Part shown: positions 1 to 8,057 of the stretch, piece by piece | Layout of the letters: the number at the start of each line of letters is the position of its first letter | How positions within the stretch are numbered: position 1 is the stretch's first letter | Made by a program: the position numbers and the translations under genes | Assembly (NCBI RefSeq): GCF_009689585.1 | Contig: NZ_AP018694.1 | Span: forward strand, 5,013,501 to 5,077,500 | DNA: 64,000 bases | Origin: Aquipluma nitroreducens | GTDB lineage: Bacteria; Bacteroidota; Bacteroidia; Bacteroidales; Prolixibacteraceae | Direction: 5' to 3' | Notes under the pieces: generated by a model | What the model was told of the DNA's origin: nothing | Seen by the model: only the letters and a program-made list of their open reading frames with translations | Database searches by the model: none

Positions 1-603
1 TACTTCCGGACTGCTCACCGATTCACCGAAAGTGAGTTCGAAACCCGTATCGCGAGGACCACGGCATTGAGCAAACGAAGGGGCTGTTACGTTATTTGAG
101 CCATAAGCATTGAGCAATTGTGTAAAATATTTGCCTGAACTTCCGTGGTTGAATAGCGCCATGCTTTCCGGGCCATCTTTCTCAGCAATTTCCTTCATTT
201 TTTTAGCGATGAAATCAAACGCTTCTTCCCAACTTGCTTCACGATAGGTTTGTTCCCCATTTTTGGTAATACGAATCAGGGGCGTTTTTAAACGATCAGG
301 ATCCGAAAACATTCCGACACCGCCTGTTCCGCGTGGGCAAAGACGACCGTTACATTGCGGATCGTCAGCATTTCCTGTAATTTTCTGAATTTGGCCTTCG
401 GTTGTAACATGTGCCCATCCGGCACATTTCCAGAAACAAACTTCACAATAGGTGGAAACCTTTTTCAATATGGGAGCCGATTTTAATCCTCCTGAAAGTT
501 TTTTTGAAGAAGATCCTACGGCCCAATTCATTGTGCCACCTGCAATTGCAGTAGCGCCTAACCCTAATGAACCAATTTTTATAAAATTCCTCCGCGTATG
601 CAT
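1..603 (-). CDS. Molybdopterin oxidoreductase, PhsA/PsrA-like, N-terminal part (runs off window start)
   Basis: This is the first 201 codons of a large molybdenum (bis-MGD) oxidoreductase; the rest lies outside the window. The ATG is at 603-601. The N-terminus reads MHTRRNFIKIGSLGLG, a twin-arginine signal, so the enzyme should be exported folded. Four cysteines that would hold the [4Fe-4S] cluster are visible: C53 and C56 (CEVC), C60, and C89 in NGRLCPRG. Cys180 in AQCRGPRD sits where a molybdenum-ligating Cys is found in thiosulfate/polysulfide reductase catalytic subunits, which supports that subgroup over formate dehydrogenase or DMSO reductase. It is divergent from the Rieske gene. With a rhodanese nearby, thiosulfate or polysulfide is a reasonable substrate guess, but with a third of the protein visible the substrate is inference. 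Confidence 0.85.
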   Translation of the reverse strand, partial: MHTRRNFIKIGSLGLGATAIAGGTMNWAVGSSSKKLSGGLKSAPILKKVSTYCEVCFWKCAGWAHVTTEGQIQKITGNADDPQCNGRLCPRGTGGVGMFSDPDRLKTPLIRITKNGEQTYREASWEEAFDFIAKKMKEIAEKDGPESMALFNHGSSGKYFTQLLNAYGSNNVTAPSFAQCRGPRDTGFELTFGESVSSPEV

Positions 604-909
604 TTTGCTGATATTTAGAGTTTTGTGGAATCGTTTTGATCGTAATCAAAATCGTTACGACTATGATTTAAACAAAAGTACTTGATTGCTTGGGTTTAGC
701 AAATGACTTTTACTCTAAATATATAGATAATTGCAGGTATTCTATTAATTATCAGATTATCAGATAGATATGTGGTATTTAATTGTCTCATATAATTTTA
801 TGAGGTCAGTCATGTAGAAAACTGATCTAACGCAGTTTTTGAAAATAAAATGGATAAGCTTGGTTCAGTTATAAAAGTTGTAGATTTGAATCGCTGAATG
901 TTATTTATA
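604..909. other. Divergent intergenic region of the redox island
   Basis: About 300 bp separate the divergent molybdoenzyme and Rieske genes. The stretch is very AT-rich. The one strong signal in it is the palindrome at 818-839. I see no convincing small gene here. Confidence 0.6.
818..839. promoter_or_regulatory. Palindromic operator, copy 1
   Basis: The site is AAAACTG, then 8 bp (ATCTAACG), then CAGTTTT: perfect 7-bp arms with a 22-bp total length, suited to a dimeric regulator. A second copy at 5132-5153 matches in 20 of 22 positions, differing only at two bases of the centre. It lies about 70-90 bp before the Rieske gene, in the gap shared with the divergent molybdoenzyme gene. The obvious candidate binder is the Crp/Fnr protein encoded at 5184-5888; that link is inference. 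Confidence 0.65.
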
Positions 910-1338
910 ATGGGAATACAAAAACCGATATCGCGAAATACATTTTTTCGAGTTATGTCAGGCTTGATTTTGGGGCTGTTTGGCTGGATTTGGTATCGGC
1001 TTTCAGGCTTTCAAATTGAACATGAGAACCGAATGGAGTACCGGCACGGTCTGGATTTGCCGATGGGATTGAGCTATTACGAAAAATATTACCTGTTCAG
1101 GAGCGATCAATCGGTAAGGGCTTTCTTGACTAAATGTACCCATGCCGGATGCCGCATCGGTTTGGGAACAGAAACAACTTTGCAATGCAATTGCCATGGT
1201 TCCCAATTTGATGCTAAAACCGGAAATCCACTGAAAGGCCCTGCCATTAAACCACTTCAGGAAATTGAATGCCGGTATGATGAAAAGAATGGTCAATGGG
1301 TGGTGAGGATGAAAGAAAAATCAGTAAAAACCACATAG
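910..1338 (+). CDS. Membrane-anchored Rieske [2Fe-2S] protein
   Basis: This is a 142-residue Rieske iron-sulfur subunit for a cytochrome b complex. One N-terminal hydrophobic segment (VMSGLILGLFGWIWYRL) should anchor it with the cluster domain in the periplasm. The cluster motifs are CTHAGC and CNCHGS: counted from an ATG 12 bases upstream (898), C80/H82 and C97/H100 are the ligands and C85/C99 the pair that forms a disulfide in high-potential Rieske proteins. I prefer the ATG at 910 (MGIQKP), but 898 is equally possible because no Shine-Dalgarno decides it. It is followed after 48 bp by the cytochrome b-multiheme fusion, its likely partner. The stop codon lies inside the hairpin at 1329-1375. 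It could transfer electrons from quinol to the c-type domain of the neighbour. Confidence 0.9.
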   Translation: MGIQKPISRNTFFRVMSGLILGLFGWIWYRLSGFQIEHENRMEYRHGLDLPMGLSYYEKYYLFRSDQSVRAFLTKCTHAGCRIGLGTETTLQCNCHGSQFDAKTGNPLKGPAIKPLQEIECRYDEKNGQWVVRMKEKSVKTT

Positions 1339-1375
1339 AACACATAGCTAAATTTTCTATGTGCCCTATGTGGTT
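1329..1375. repeat. Inverted repeat between Rieske and cytochrome b genes
   Basis: Two 19-bp arms (1329-1347 and 1357-1375) pair in 17 of 19 positions around a 9-base loop. Each arm also contains a short direct repeat (ACATAG twice). The left arm contains the Rieske stop codon (TAG 1336-1338). The second gene begins 11 bases after the right arm. There is no following T-run, so it is not a standard terminator. Confidence 0.75.
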
Positions 1376-1386
1376 CAACAATATAC

Positions 1387-4083
1387 ATGATGCGCCTACA
1401 AAAAGTAAAGAAGTTTCTACAATTTGATACGGCAGGATGGATCGCCAGTTCATCGCTGCTGATCTGTGCCGTTAGTGGAATTTTACTGGCCATTCCTTAC
1501 GATTTTACACATGCGCATCAGTCTGTTTCTGAACTGCTTTTATACAATCCCGCCGGATCGCTGGTTCGTAACCTGCATTACTGGAGTGCACAGTTGTTTT
1601 TTATTTTTTCGGTTATCCATGTGTACGACCACATGTCAAAATCTACAGAAACCAATGTTCGAAATCGTCGTACCTGGCTGATTCTATGCCTTGCGCTGGG
1701 TTTTATGGGTTACGAAATGATTTCGGGCTTTATCCTGAAAGGCGATGCTGCGGGGATTCAGGCACAGCGAATTTTAGCTTCGTTGCTCGAATCGGTGCCT
1801 TTTTTCGGGAAACTTTTGAGTTCAGCTTTTACCGGGGTGGGTGAAAATAGTCAGGTTGTTTACATCCAGCATGTGGCTACCGGAACTATTTTGTTATTTA
1901 TCGCCGTTTACGATCATGTAAAAACCATTTGGCCAAAGCGCAAATCCTGGCTTATTGTTTTTTCGATTATTCTGATTCTCAGCGTGCCGTTTCGGGCACC
2001 GCTTGGTCAGGCTGACAGTTCACAAGTTAAAGGTCCGTGGTTTTTCGTCGGAATTCAGGAAATGCTTCATCTCACTAGTCATCCGGTCTACATTATAATC
2101 CTGATTCTCCTTTTACTCATCATTATCTATTTTCTTCCACGCTTCCGGAGAAATTACAGAAGGCTGACTAAACGCATTTTGCTTGTGGCTGGCATTTTTT
2201 ACCTGATGATGACATTGATTGCATTGCTTTTTAGGGGTGAAAACTGGGAATGGAAATCATGGAACGAAAACAAACTTTCCGAAGAAAGACTGCTGATTTT
2301 TGACCCGATAAATTTATTCAGTTCCAATGATCAGAAGGTAATTCCTGAAAATCAGAGGAGAGAGAGCTGTCTTCTCTGTCATGCTTCGATGAAAGGGTTG
2401 TCTGAATCGCACAATCCATCAGTAATGGGCTGTGTGGCTTGCCATAAAGGCGATGCATATGCAACTGGAAAAACAATGGCTCACCGGAACATGATCTTGG
2501 TGCCGGGTAATTTTTCGAATGTGCGGCAAACCTGCGGAACCAAAAATTGCCATGCCGATATTACGGACAGAATGCAGAAATCGCTGATGACCAGCCAAAG
2601 CGGAATTATTGCCGTTGATAAATTTGTATTTGGAGAATCAACTTCATTGAACGATACTTTTCACGTCAAGAATCTTGGGCATTCGGCTGCTGATACGCAT
2701 CTGCGCAACCTGTGTGCGGGATGTCATCTGAGCATGGAAAAGACCAAAACCGGGAATGCCGACTGGCTCGAAAGGGGAGGTGGTTGCAACGCCTGTCATT
2801 TACACTATTCGGATGATGCCACGGCAAGCATGAAACGGATGCAGACCAAAACTTCCGGAGCAACTGAGGAAATTCATCCGACCATCGATATTCAGGTTTC
2901 GAACGACCGCTGTTTGAGTTGTCACAGCCGTTCAGGACGGATCTCGCTGAGTTACGAAGGCTGGAATGAAAGAGGAGAGGGGGCGCCCGAAAATAGTCAT
3001 ACACAAACTAAGGTTTTGCCTGATAATCGGGTTGTCGAATTTGTGCAGGCCGATGTGCATCATCAAAAGGGAATGGCCTGTGTTGACTGCCATACATCAT
3101 ACGACCTGATGGGCGATGGGAAACATCATACCCACAAGGAAGATGCGGTGAGTGTGCAATGCGTGGATTGCCATACCACTGGAAAAGCGAATTCGATAGC
3201 TGTTTCATCACTTCCTGATAAAGAATCGCAGATGATTGCATGGTTGCGCAAGACTGATCCAAAAACCAAAGTGGTGCTGACTACCAAAAATCAGCATCCG
3301 ATCATGAATACCCGGGTTGATTCACTTGATCGCATTTTCCTGACGGATAAACTGACTGGGAAAGATCATGAGTCGAAACCTGCGGCATCGGTTTGCACCA
3401 AAGGGAAAGGGCACAGTCGGCTGAGTTGCGAAGCCTGCCACACGGCCTGGGTGCCGCAGTGCATTGGTTGTCATAATTCCTATGAGAGAGAAACTGCCGG
3501 ATTCGATCTGCTGACGGGCAAAACCACGAAAAGTACCTGGGTTGAATTTGCCGGAAATAGTTTTGCTGAACCGCCAGTATTGGGCGTTAATTCGGTCACC
3601 AATCAGGTTGTGACTGCCATGCCCGGAATGGTGCTGAGCATTGACAAAAAGTCGTTTGAAAAGGGAAAAGGGAAAAGTTTTCATCGGTTGTATGCGCCAA
3701 CTTCAGGACACACGACTCAACGCGAAGGCCGCAGTTGTAAATCGTGTCACAACGATCCGCTGGCGATTGGTTTTGGACGCGGTGAGCTGATTTTTAAACA
3801 GGCAGGAAATGTCGGTAACTGGACGTTTGAGCCGAGGTTTGCACTCAATCCGAATGATAATTTGCCTGAAGATGCATGGATCGGATTCCTTCAGGAAGCC
3901 AAACCACCTTTTGCTACCCGAGATTGGCTGCGGCCATTCAACGTTTCCGAGCAAAAGCGGATTCTGGAAGTTGGCGCCTGTCTGAATTGTCACGATGAAA
4001 AATCAAAAGTGATGAATCAGGCATTGGAAAATTACGAGCAAACACTGGCCAGACGAAGTAAAAATTGTGTTTTGGTGAAATAA
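1387..4083 (+). CDS. Cytochrome b fused to a dodecaheme cytochrome c domain
   Basis: This 898-residue protein joins a bc-type cytochrome b to a multiheme c domain. Residues about 1-290 are membrane helices. Heme b ligands are visible as H64/H78 (spacing 14) and H162/H177 (spacing 15; the longer second spacing is as in cytochrome b6). The quinol-site motif PEWY of classical cytochrome b is replaced by GPWF (216-219). Residues about 328-890 carry 11 CxxCH motifs (first at C328, last at C865) plus one CX4CH (CGTKNCH at 383-389), so 12 covalent hemes if all are loaded. It follows the Rieske gene and is probably cotranscribed. I infer a quinol:cytochrome c-type complex whose electron acceptor is built into the same chain. 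Partner, direction of electron flow and terminal acceptor are unknown. Confidence 0.9.
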   Translation: MMRLQKVKKFLQFDTAGWIASSSLLICAVSGILLAIPYDFTHAHQSVSELLLYNPAGSLVRNLHYWSAQLFFIFSVIHVYDHMSKSTETNVRNRRTWLILCLALGFMGYEMISGFILKGDAAGIQAQRILASLLESVPFFGKLLSSAFTGVGENSQVVYIQHVATGTILLFIAVYDHVKTIWPKRKSWLIVFSIILILSVPFRAPLGQADSSQVKGPWFFVGIQEMLHLTSHPVYIIILILLLLIIIYFLPRFRRNYRRLTKRILLVAGIFYLMMTLIALLFRGENWEWKSWNENKLSEERLLIFDPINLFSSNDQKVIPENQRRESCLLCHASMKGLSESHNPSVMGCVACHKGDAYATGKTMAHRNMILVPGNFSNVRQTCGTKNCHADITDRMQKSLMTSQSGIIAVDKFVFGESTSLNDTFHVKNLGHSAADTHLRNLCAGCHLSMEKTKTGNADWLERGGGCNACHLHYSDDATASMKRMQTKTSGATEEIHPTIDIQVSNDRCLSCHSRSGRISLSYEGWNERGEGAPENSHTQTKVLPDNRVVEFVQADVHHQKGMACVDCHTSYDLMGDGKHHTHKEDAVSVQCVDCHTTGKANSIAVSSLPDKESQMIAWLRKTDPKTKVVLTTKNQHPIMNTRVDSLDRIFLTDKLTGKDHESKPAASVCTKGKGHSRLSCEACHTAWVPQCIGCHNSYERETAGFDLLTGKTTKSTWVEFAGNSFAEPPVLGVNSVTNQVVTAMPGMVLSIDKKSFEKGKGKSFHRLYAPTSGHTTQREGRSCKSCHNDPLAIGFGRGELIFKQAGNVGNWTFEPRFALNPNDNLPEDAWIGFLQEAKPPFATRDWLRPFNVSEQKRILEVGACLNCHDEKSKVMNQALENYEQTLARRSKNCVLVK

Positions 4084-4111
4084 AATATTCCGGATAATCT
4101 GAAACGAAAAA

Positions 4112-4129
4112 TGCCGGGAAATCCCGGCA
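4112..4129. terminator. Hairpin between convergent genes
   Basis: A perfect 7-bp GC-rich stem (TGCCGGG / CCCGGCA) with a 4-base loop lies between the convergent cytochrome and rhodanese genes. A-rich sequence precedes it and T-rich sequence follows, so it could stop transcription from both sides. Confidence 0.7.
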
Positions 4130-4158
4130 CTTCAAATCCTTATTTTTTAATGCAATCC

Positions 4159-5010
4159 TTATTTGACAATCTGATTTTCCGGGTTTGACGACCAGTCGGC
4201 ATACGAACCGCCGTAATATTGCACGTTCTGGAAACCGGCGATTTCTTTTAGCCCAACGAGTAAAGTCGATGCTTTTACGCCAGAATTGCAATACACCACG
4301 ATTGGTTTTTCAGGTGTGGCGCCAAATTTAGAAGCGGCAGCAATAATCTCGTCTTTGGTTTTAAAAGCTCCGGTTGGGGTGAGTACTTCCCGGTAGTTCA
4401 TCCACACGGCTCCGGGAATGTGTCCTTTGCTTTTCTTGGCAGCATCAACGCCATTAAATTCTTCTTTCTCGCGACCATCAAGCAAAAGCGTTCCTTGTGG
4501 CAGGTTTTTCACTTCGTCCATAGTGAGCGATTTGTATTTGCTTTCGGCTAACGCAAAAGTAGTTGGCTTGGCTGTTGCCGGATTTGAATTCAGTACCAGT
4601 TGGGCAGCGGCAAACTCTTTGGCATCAACATGTAAACTCCAAACATCAGCGGCTCCAAGCGATTTCAGGATCCACCAAACACGGTTGTTGTGCTTGTTCG
4701 ACTCGTTTTCGTACACCACAATTTTGGCGGTATTCGAAATGCCTTTCTTTCCAAGGATTTCGGCTAGTTCAGGAGCCGGTCTTAGTTTTCCTTCTACGGC
4801 GTTGGGTTGGTACAATTCTTTAAAAAACAAACTAATAGCGCCTTGTACATGTTTTTTGGCGTACACATCAGGAGCATTTACATCGACGATGACCAGGTTT
4901 TTATTTGTTTTAAGTTCGTTGGCCAGATCTTTGGCTGAAATGACCGGACTCTGAGCAAACGAATGGATGGCCATTAATGCCAAGGCAAAAGCGAATAATT
5001 TTTTTAGCAT
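4159..5010 (-). CDS. Periplasmic tandem-rhodanese sulfurtransferase
   Basis: This 283-residue protein has a cleavable signal peptide (MLKKLFAFALALMAIHSFAQ) followed by two rhodanese domains. In the second, Cys241 in VVYCNSGVKAS is the sulfur-carrying residue. In the first, the corresponding loop reads VVYENESNK and has no Cys, the usual pattern of an inactive first and active second domain in thiosulfate or mercaptopyruvate sulfurtransferases. HVQGAI and HIPGAV, the typical strand-turn motifs, are present once in each half. It would move sulfane sulfur (thiosulfate to a thiol or cyanide) in the periplasm. It lies between the multiheme cytochrome and the Crp/Fnr gene, which suggests a link with sulfur-compound respiration. 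The donor is not determined by sequence. Confidence 0.9.
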   Translation of the reverse strand: MLKKLFAFALALMAIHSFAQSPVISAKDLANELKTNKNLVIVDVNAPDVYAKKHVQGAISLFFKELYQPNAVEGKLRPAPELAEILGKKGISNTAKIVVYENESNKHNNRVWWILKSLGAADVWSLHVDAKEFAAAQLVLNSNPATAKPTTFALAESKYKSLTMDEVKNLPQGTLLLDGREKEEFNGVDAAKKSKGHIPGAVWMNYREVLTPTGAFKTKDEIIAAASKFGATPEKPIVVYCNSGVKASTLLVGLKEIAGFQNVQYYGGSYADWSSNPENQIVK

Positions 5011-5131
5011 GTTTATCGTTTTTAGGATTTATAAATTGACGGTTTTTTTATAATCTCTGCACAAAGTTAGCGGTTAATTCAAACAAAGCGAATTTGATTT
5101 ATATAGATTTTAAAACTAATTTCGGGCAGAT

Positions 5132-5153
5132 AAAACTGATGCAACGCAGTTTT
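5132..5153. promoter_or_regulatory. Palindromic operator, copy 2
   Basis: Same architecture as the site at 818-839: AAAACTG, 8 bp (ATGCAACG), CAGTTTT. It ends 30 bp before the ATG of the Crp/Fnr gene and about 120 bp before the start of the divergent rhodanese gene, a position that fits autoregulation or shared control of the two. Confidence 0.65.
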
Positions 5154-5183
5154 TTTTGTGAGGTATTAATTTTTATATAAAAC

Positions 5184-5888
5184 ATGAACGAACCAATTGA
5201 AGCTAAAGGAATAAGCCATTGTTCAGTATTTGATTCTGAAAAAAGTTGGTACGACTTATTGTCGGATGATGAAAAAATACTAATTGATAAGCATTCGGTT
5301 AGCATTAATTTTAAAAAGGGAGAGACTGTTTGTAAACGCGGTGCATTTGCTTCGCACATCTATTACATGGAAGATGGTTTAGTTAAAGTTTACCTTGAAG
5401 AGAAGAATAAGAATCTTATACTTATGCTTGCCATCCGCAATAACTTATTAGGCATGGCAGCTATTTTTGATGGAAACGATAAATTGCCATACTCCGTAAC
5501 GGCATACACTGATTCGAGAATCAGAATGATTGACATCAATGTATTCAGGCAGATTTTAAAACAGAATGCCGATTTTTCTTTTCATGTCATTAATCTTCTC
5601 AACGAAAAAACCGCACAGATTTATGGCCGCTTCTTCTCTTTAACTCAAAAGCAACTGCACGGGCGTTTAGCTGATATTCTGTTGTGTTTAGCGAACCGGA
5701 TATTCCAAAGCAATTCGTTTGAGTTGCCGCTTTCACGTGCCGATTTGGGCGATTTAACTGGCATGTCGACAGAAAGTGTCATCCGGATGATGAAAGAATT
5801 TAAGGATGATGGCCTGATCGGGATGCATTGCAAAAGTATTGAATTGCTCGATATTGCACGATTGGAGCGTATCAGCGAATTTGGTTGA
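5184..5888 (+). CDS. Crp/Fnr-family transcriptional regulator
   Basis: This 234-residue protein has an N-terminal cyclic-nucleotide-binding-like beta barrel (about 30-145; KKGETVCKRGAFASHIYYMEDG is split over the first strands), a long dimerisation helix (about 135-160) and a C-terminal winged helix-turn-helix (about 175-225; LSRADLGDLTGMSTESVIR). Only a few scattered cysteines occur (C13 and one near residue 50), so an FNR-type [4Fe-4S] cluster is not evident. In Bacteroidota such proteins often control anaerobic, nitrosative or sulfur metabolism. Its own upstream palindrome also occurs before the Rieske gene, so I infer that it regulates the surrounding redox genes and itself. The effector is unknown. 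Confidence 0.9.
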   Translation: MNEPIEAKGISHCSVFDSEKSWYDLLSDDEKILIDKHSVSINFKKGETVCKRGAFASHIYYMEDGLVKVYLEEKNKNLILMLAIRNNLLGMAAIFDGNDKLPYSVTAYTDSRIRMIDINVFRQILKQNADFSFHVINLLNEKTAQIYGRFFSLTQKQLHGRLADILLCLANRIFQSNSFELPLSRADLGDLTGMSTESVIRMMKEFKDDGLIGMHCKSIELLDIARLERISEFG

Positions 5889-6183
5889 TTAAATTGGTAT
5901 GCAGTAACTTTAAATCCTGACTGTTTTTTCAGGAATCTCCTTTAATTTTTTCAATTCGGTTTTAGAAATGACACGACTGTCAAAAAACTCAAATTATTGA
6001 AGTGTTTTTTTCGACTATCTACAGCATTTGTTAAAAAAGAGTGCGGAATTCTCCGTAAACTGACATTCCGTTACAAAAACATGATTTTTTTCCGCTTTTC
6101 TTTTATCGAAATCAGTATTTGTACCTCAAATTTTAATCTGAATAGACTACTTTTACCGCCTTTAATAAATTAGAAAATTGAAT

Positions 6184-7989
6184 ATGAGTTTTCAAAATAA
6201 TCCACACACTTTTCATATCCCTGTTTTGGGCTTGTGCTACACCATGGATACACCAATAAAGGTGGCACATTATGGAATATCATCTGCTATTTCGCTGGTC
6301 GACGATATTACCATGGAAAAACTAAGGGAATTTTATTGTCAGAAGTTCAATCTGCCTTTTCAGTCGATTCCTACAAAAACTGAAGATCATCGGGCAAAAC
6401 GGATCACAGCTTACCTGAATACTGTTCAGGTAATTGTGAAACAAAAGTTCGAGAACCTGAAAAATTCAGTTTCCCAAAAGGAAGAAGAGCTGGAAAAATA
6501 CATCGCCATGTTGCCTGATATGTCTGAAATCAAACAGAAATTCAATCAGATGATCAATACTGCCGATATGAAGCAGAAACTGTCAGAATGGTTGAAAGAA
6601 AACCTGGTGGCTGGCGAAATTGATGTCAACATCATGTCGAAACTCGATCGCGATAACTTTAAGGATGGCGAAAAGCTACCATCCATATACAGCGATGCCC
6701 AGGCGTCGTTGCGCGGTTTCGCTTTGAGCGATTTAAGTTCTTCGTTGGTACTTTCTGCCGGAATGAATCCACGTTTGTACAGCTATTTGGAAGAATTCGA
6801 AGATTTTTATCCGAATGCTCAAATGGAACTGAAGAAGAAAGTCATACTGAAAGTTAGTGATTACCGTTCAGCTTTGATTCAAGGACGTTTCCTGGCTAAG
6901 AAAGGAATATGGGTCTCCGAATACCGTGTTGAATCGGGCTTGAATTGCGGAGGTCATGCTTTTGCAACCGATGGATTTTTGATGGGGCCGGTCCTGGAAG
7001 AGTTCAAACAAAATAAAGAGCAATTGATTGAAACCGTTCACGATATTTATGTGAAAGCGTTGGCCGAGAAAGGAAAACCGGTTCCTGAAAAGCCATTCCT
7101 GATGAAAATTACAGCGCAGGGTGGGGTAGGCTCTAACACAGAACACCAGTTCCTGCTCGATTATTACAACCTTGATTCGATTGGGTGGGGCACGCCTTTT
7201 TTGCTGGTTCCCGAAGCGGTTACTGTTGACGAACAAACCCTGGAAGTGTTGGTAAATGCCAAAGAAGAAGATCTTTACATGAGCGATGTTTCGCCTTTAG
7301 GTGTAATTTTCAATAATGTTCGGGGAACTGGCATGGATTTGAAAAAAGAGGCTCAGAATAAAGAAGGAAAATACGGTTTTCCTTGTGTGAAAAAATACCT
7401 GGCTTTGACTCCGGTTTTCACTGAAGAAGGCACCTGCACCGCTTCAAAGGAATTCCAGCGTAAAAAAATTCAGGAATTGAAAGAGCAGAACCTGAATGCA
7501 ATGGAATTTGAAAAGGAACTGAATAAAATTACAGATAAAGCATGCCTATGCAACGGACTTACCGCTTCGTCGCTAATGGAATATGGTTTAGATACCAAGA
7601 TTGAAGGTACAGCAGTAAGTATTTGTCCGGGACCTAATTTGGCTTACTTTTCAAGCACTTATTCGCTGAAAAAGATGGTTGACCACATTTATGGGCGTAC
7701 TAATGTTATGGAACGTACCGATCGTCCCAATTTATTTATGAAGGAACTCAGTATGTATATTGAATACCTGAACGGTAAACTGGAAGAAACGGTTAAACCA
7801 TTCACCGATAAGCAAAAGAAGCACTTTGTGACCTTTCAGGAGAACCTGAACAAAGGTGTTGAATATTACAAAGAGCTGTTCCAGAGATGCAAAACGCAGT
7901 TGGAAGATTCTACTTCGAAGAACAACCTGATGGCTGATTTGGAAAAAATGAAACTGGAGCTTGCCAATTTAAAGGCAAAACTGGTTTAA
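6184..7989 (+). CDS. Large conserved-looking cytosolic protein of unknown function
   Basis: I do not recognise this 601-residue protein with certainty. It has no signal peptide or membrane segment. Visible features are a charged, probably coiled-coil part (about 85-150, SQKEEELEKYIAMLPDM), a glycine-rich core (LNCGGHAFATDG near 257-268; ITAQGGVGSNTEHQ near 305-320; GWGTPFLLVPEAVTVDE near 333-350), several cysteines near 445-485 (ACLCNG, ICPG) and a second coiled coil at the C-terminus. The AQGGVG and LVPEA strings resemble phosphate-binding loops of FMN-dependent TIM barrels (glutamate synthase or nitronate monooxygenase type), but that is weak. ATG at 6184 is preferred over an in-frame TTG at 6178. 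It is convergent with the PEP-synthase-like gene. Confidence 0.8.
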   Translation: MSFQNNPHTFHIPVLGLCYTMDTPIKVAHYGISSAISLVDDITMEKLREFYCQKFNLPFQSIPTKTEDHRAKRITAYLNTVQVIVKQKFENLKNSVSQKEEELEKYIAMLPDMSEIKQKFNQMINTADMKQKLSEWLKENLVAGEIDVNIMSKLDRDNFKDGEKLPSIYSDAQASLRGFALSDLSSSLVLSAGMNPRLYSYLEEFEDFYPNAQMELKKKVILKVSDYRSALIQGRFLAKKGIWVSEYRVESGLNCGGHAFATDGFLMGPVLEEFKQNKEQLIETVHDIYVKALAEKGKPVPEKPFLMKITAQGGVGSNTEHQFLLDYYNLDSIGWGTPFLLVPEAVTVDEQTLEVLVNAKEEDLYMSDVSPLGVIFNNVRGTGMDLKKEAQNKEGKYGFPCVKKYLALTPVFTEEGTCTASKEFQRKKIQELKEQNLNAMEFEKELNKITDKACLCNGLTASSLMEYGLDTKIEGTAVSICPGPNLAYFSSTYSLKKMVDHIYGRTNVMERTDRPNLFMKELSMYIEYLNGKLEETVKPFTDKQKKHFVTFQENLNKGVEYYKELFQRCKTQLEDSTSKNNLMADLEKMKLELANLKAKLV

Positions 7990-7999
7990 AATGTTTCGG

Positions 8000-8052
8000 G
8001 TTACGGGTTGTGAGTTACGGGTTTATGCAACCTGTAACGCGCAACCCGTAAC
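8000..8052. repeat. Inverted repeat between convergent genes
   Basis: Two 24-bp arms (8000-8023 and 8029-8052) built on the unit GTTACGGGTT pair in about 20 positions around a 5-base loop. It fills the 68-bp gap between two convergent stop codons and may serve as a bidirectional terminator. The sequence resembles the element at 15001-15066. Confidence 0.75.
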
Positions 8053-8057
8053 TATTT

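Noticed and set aside
443-685. Two short open frames opposite the molybdoenzyme start
   Set aside because: They are in other frames of a gene whose Tat signal and cysteine motif are clear.
6868-7236. Long antisense open frames inside enzymes (also at 9024-9368, 16166-16641, 54585-54938)
   Set aside because: Each overlaps a well-supported gene and shows no family motif.
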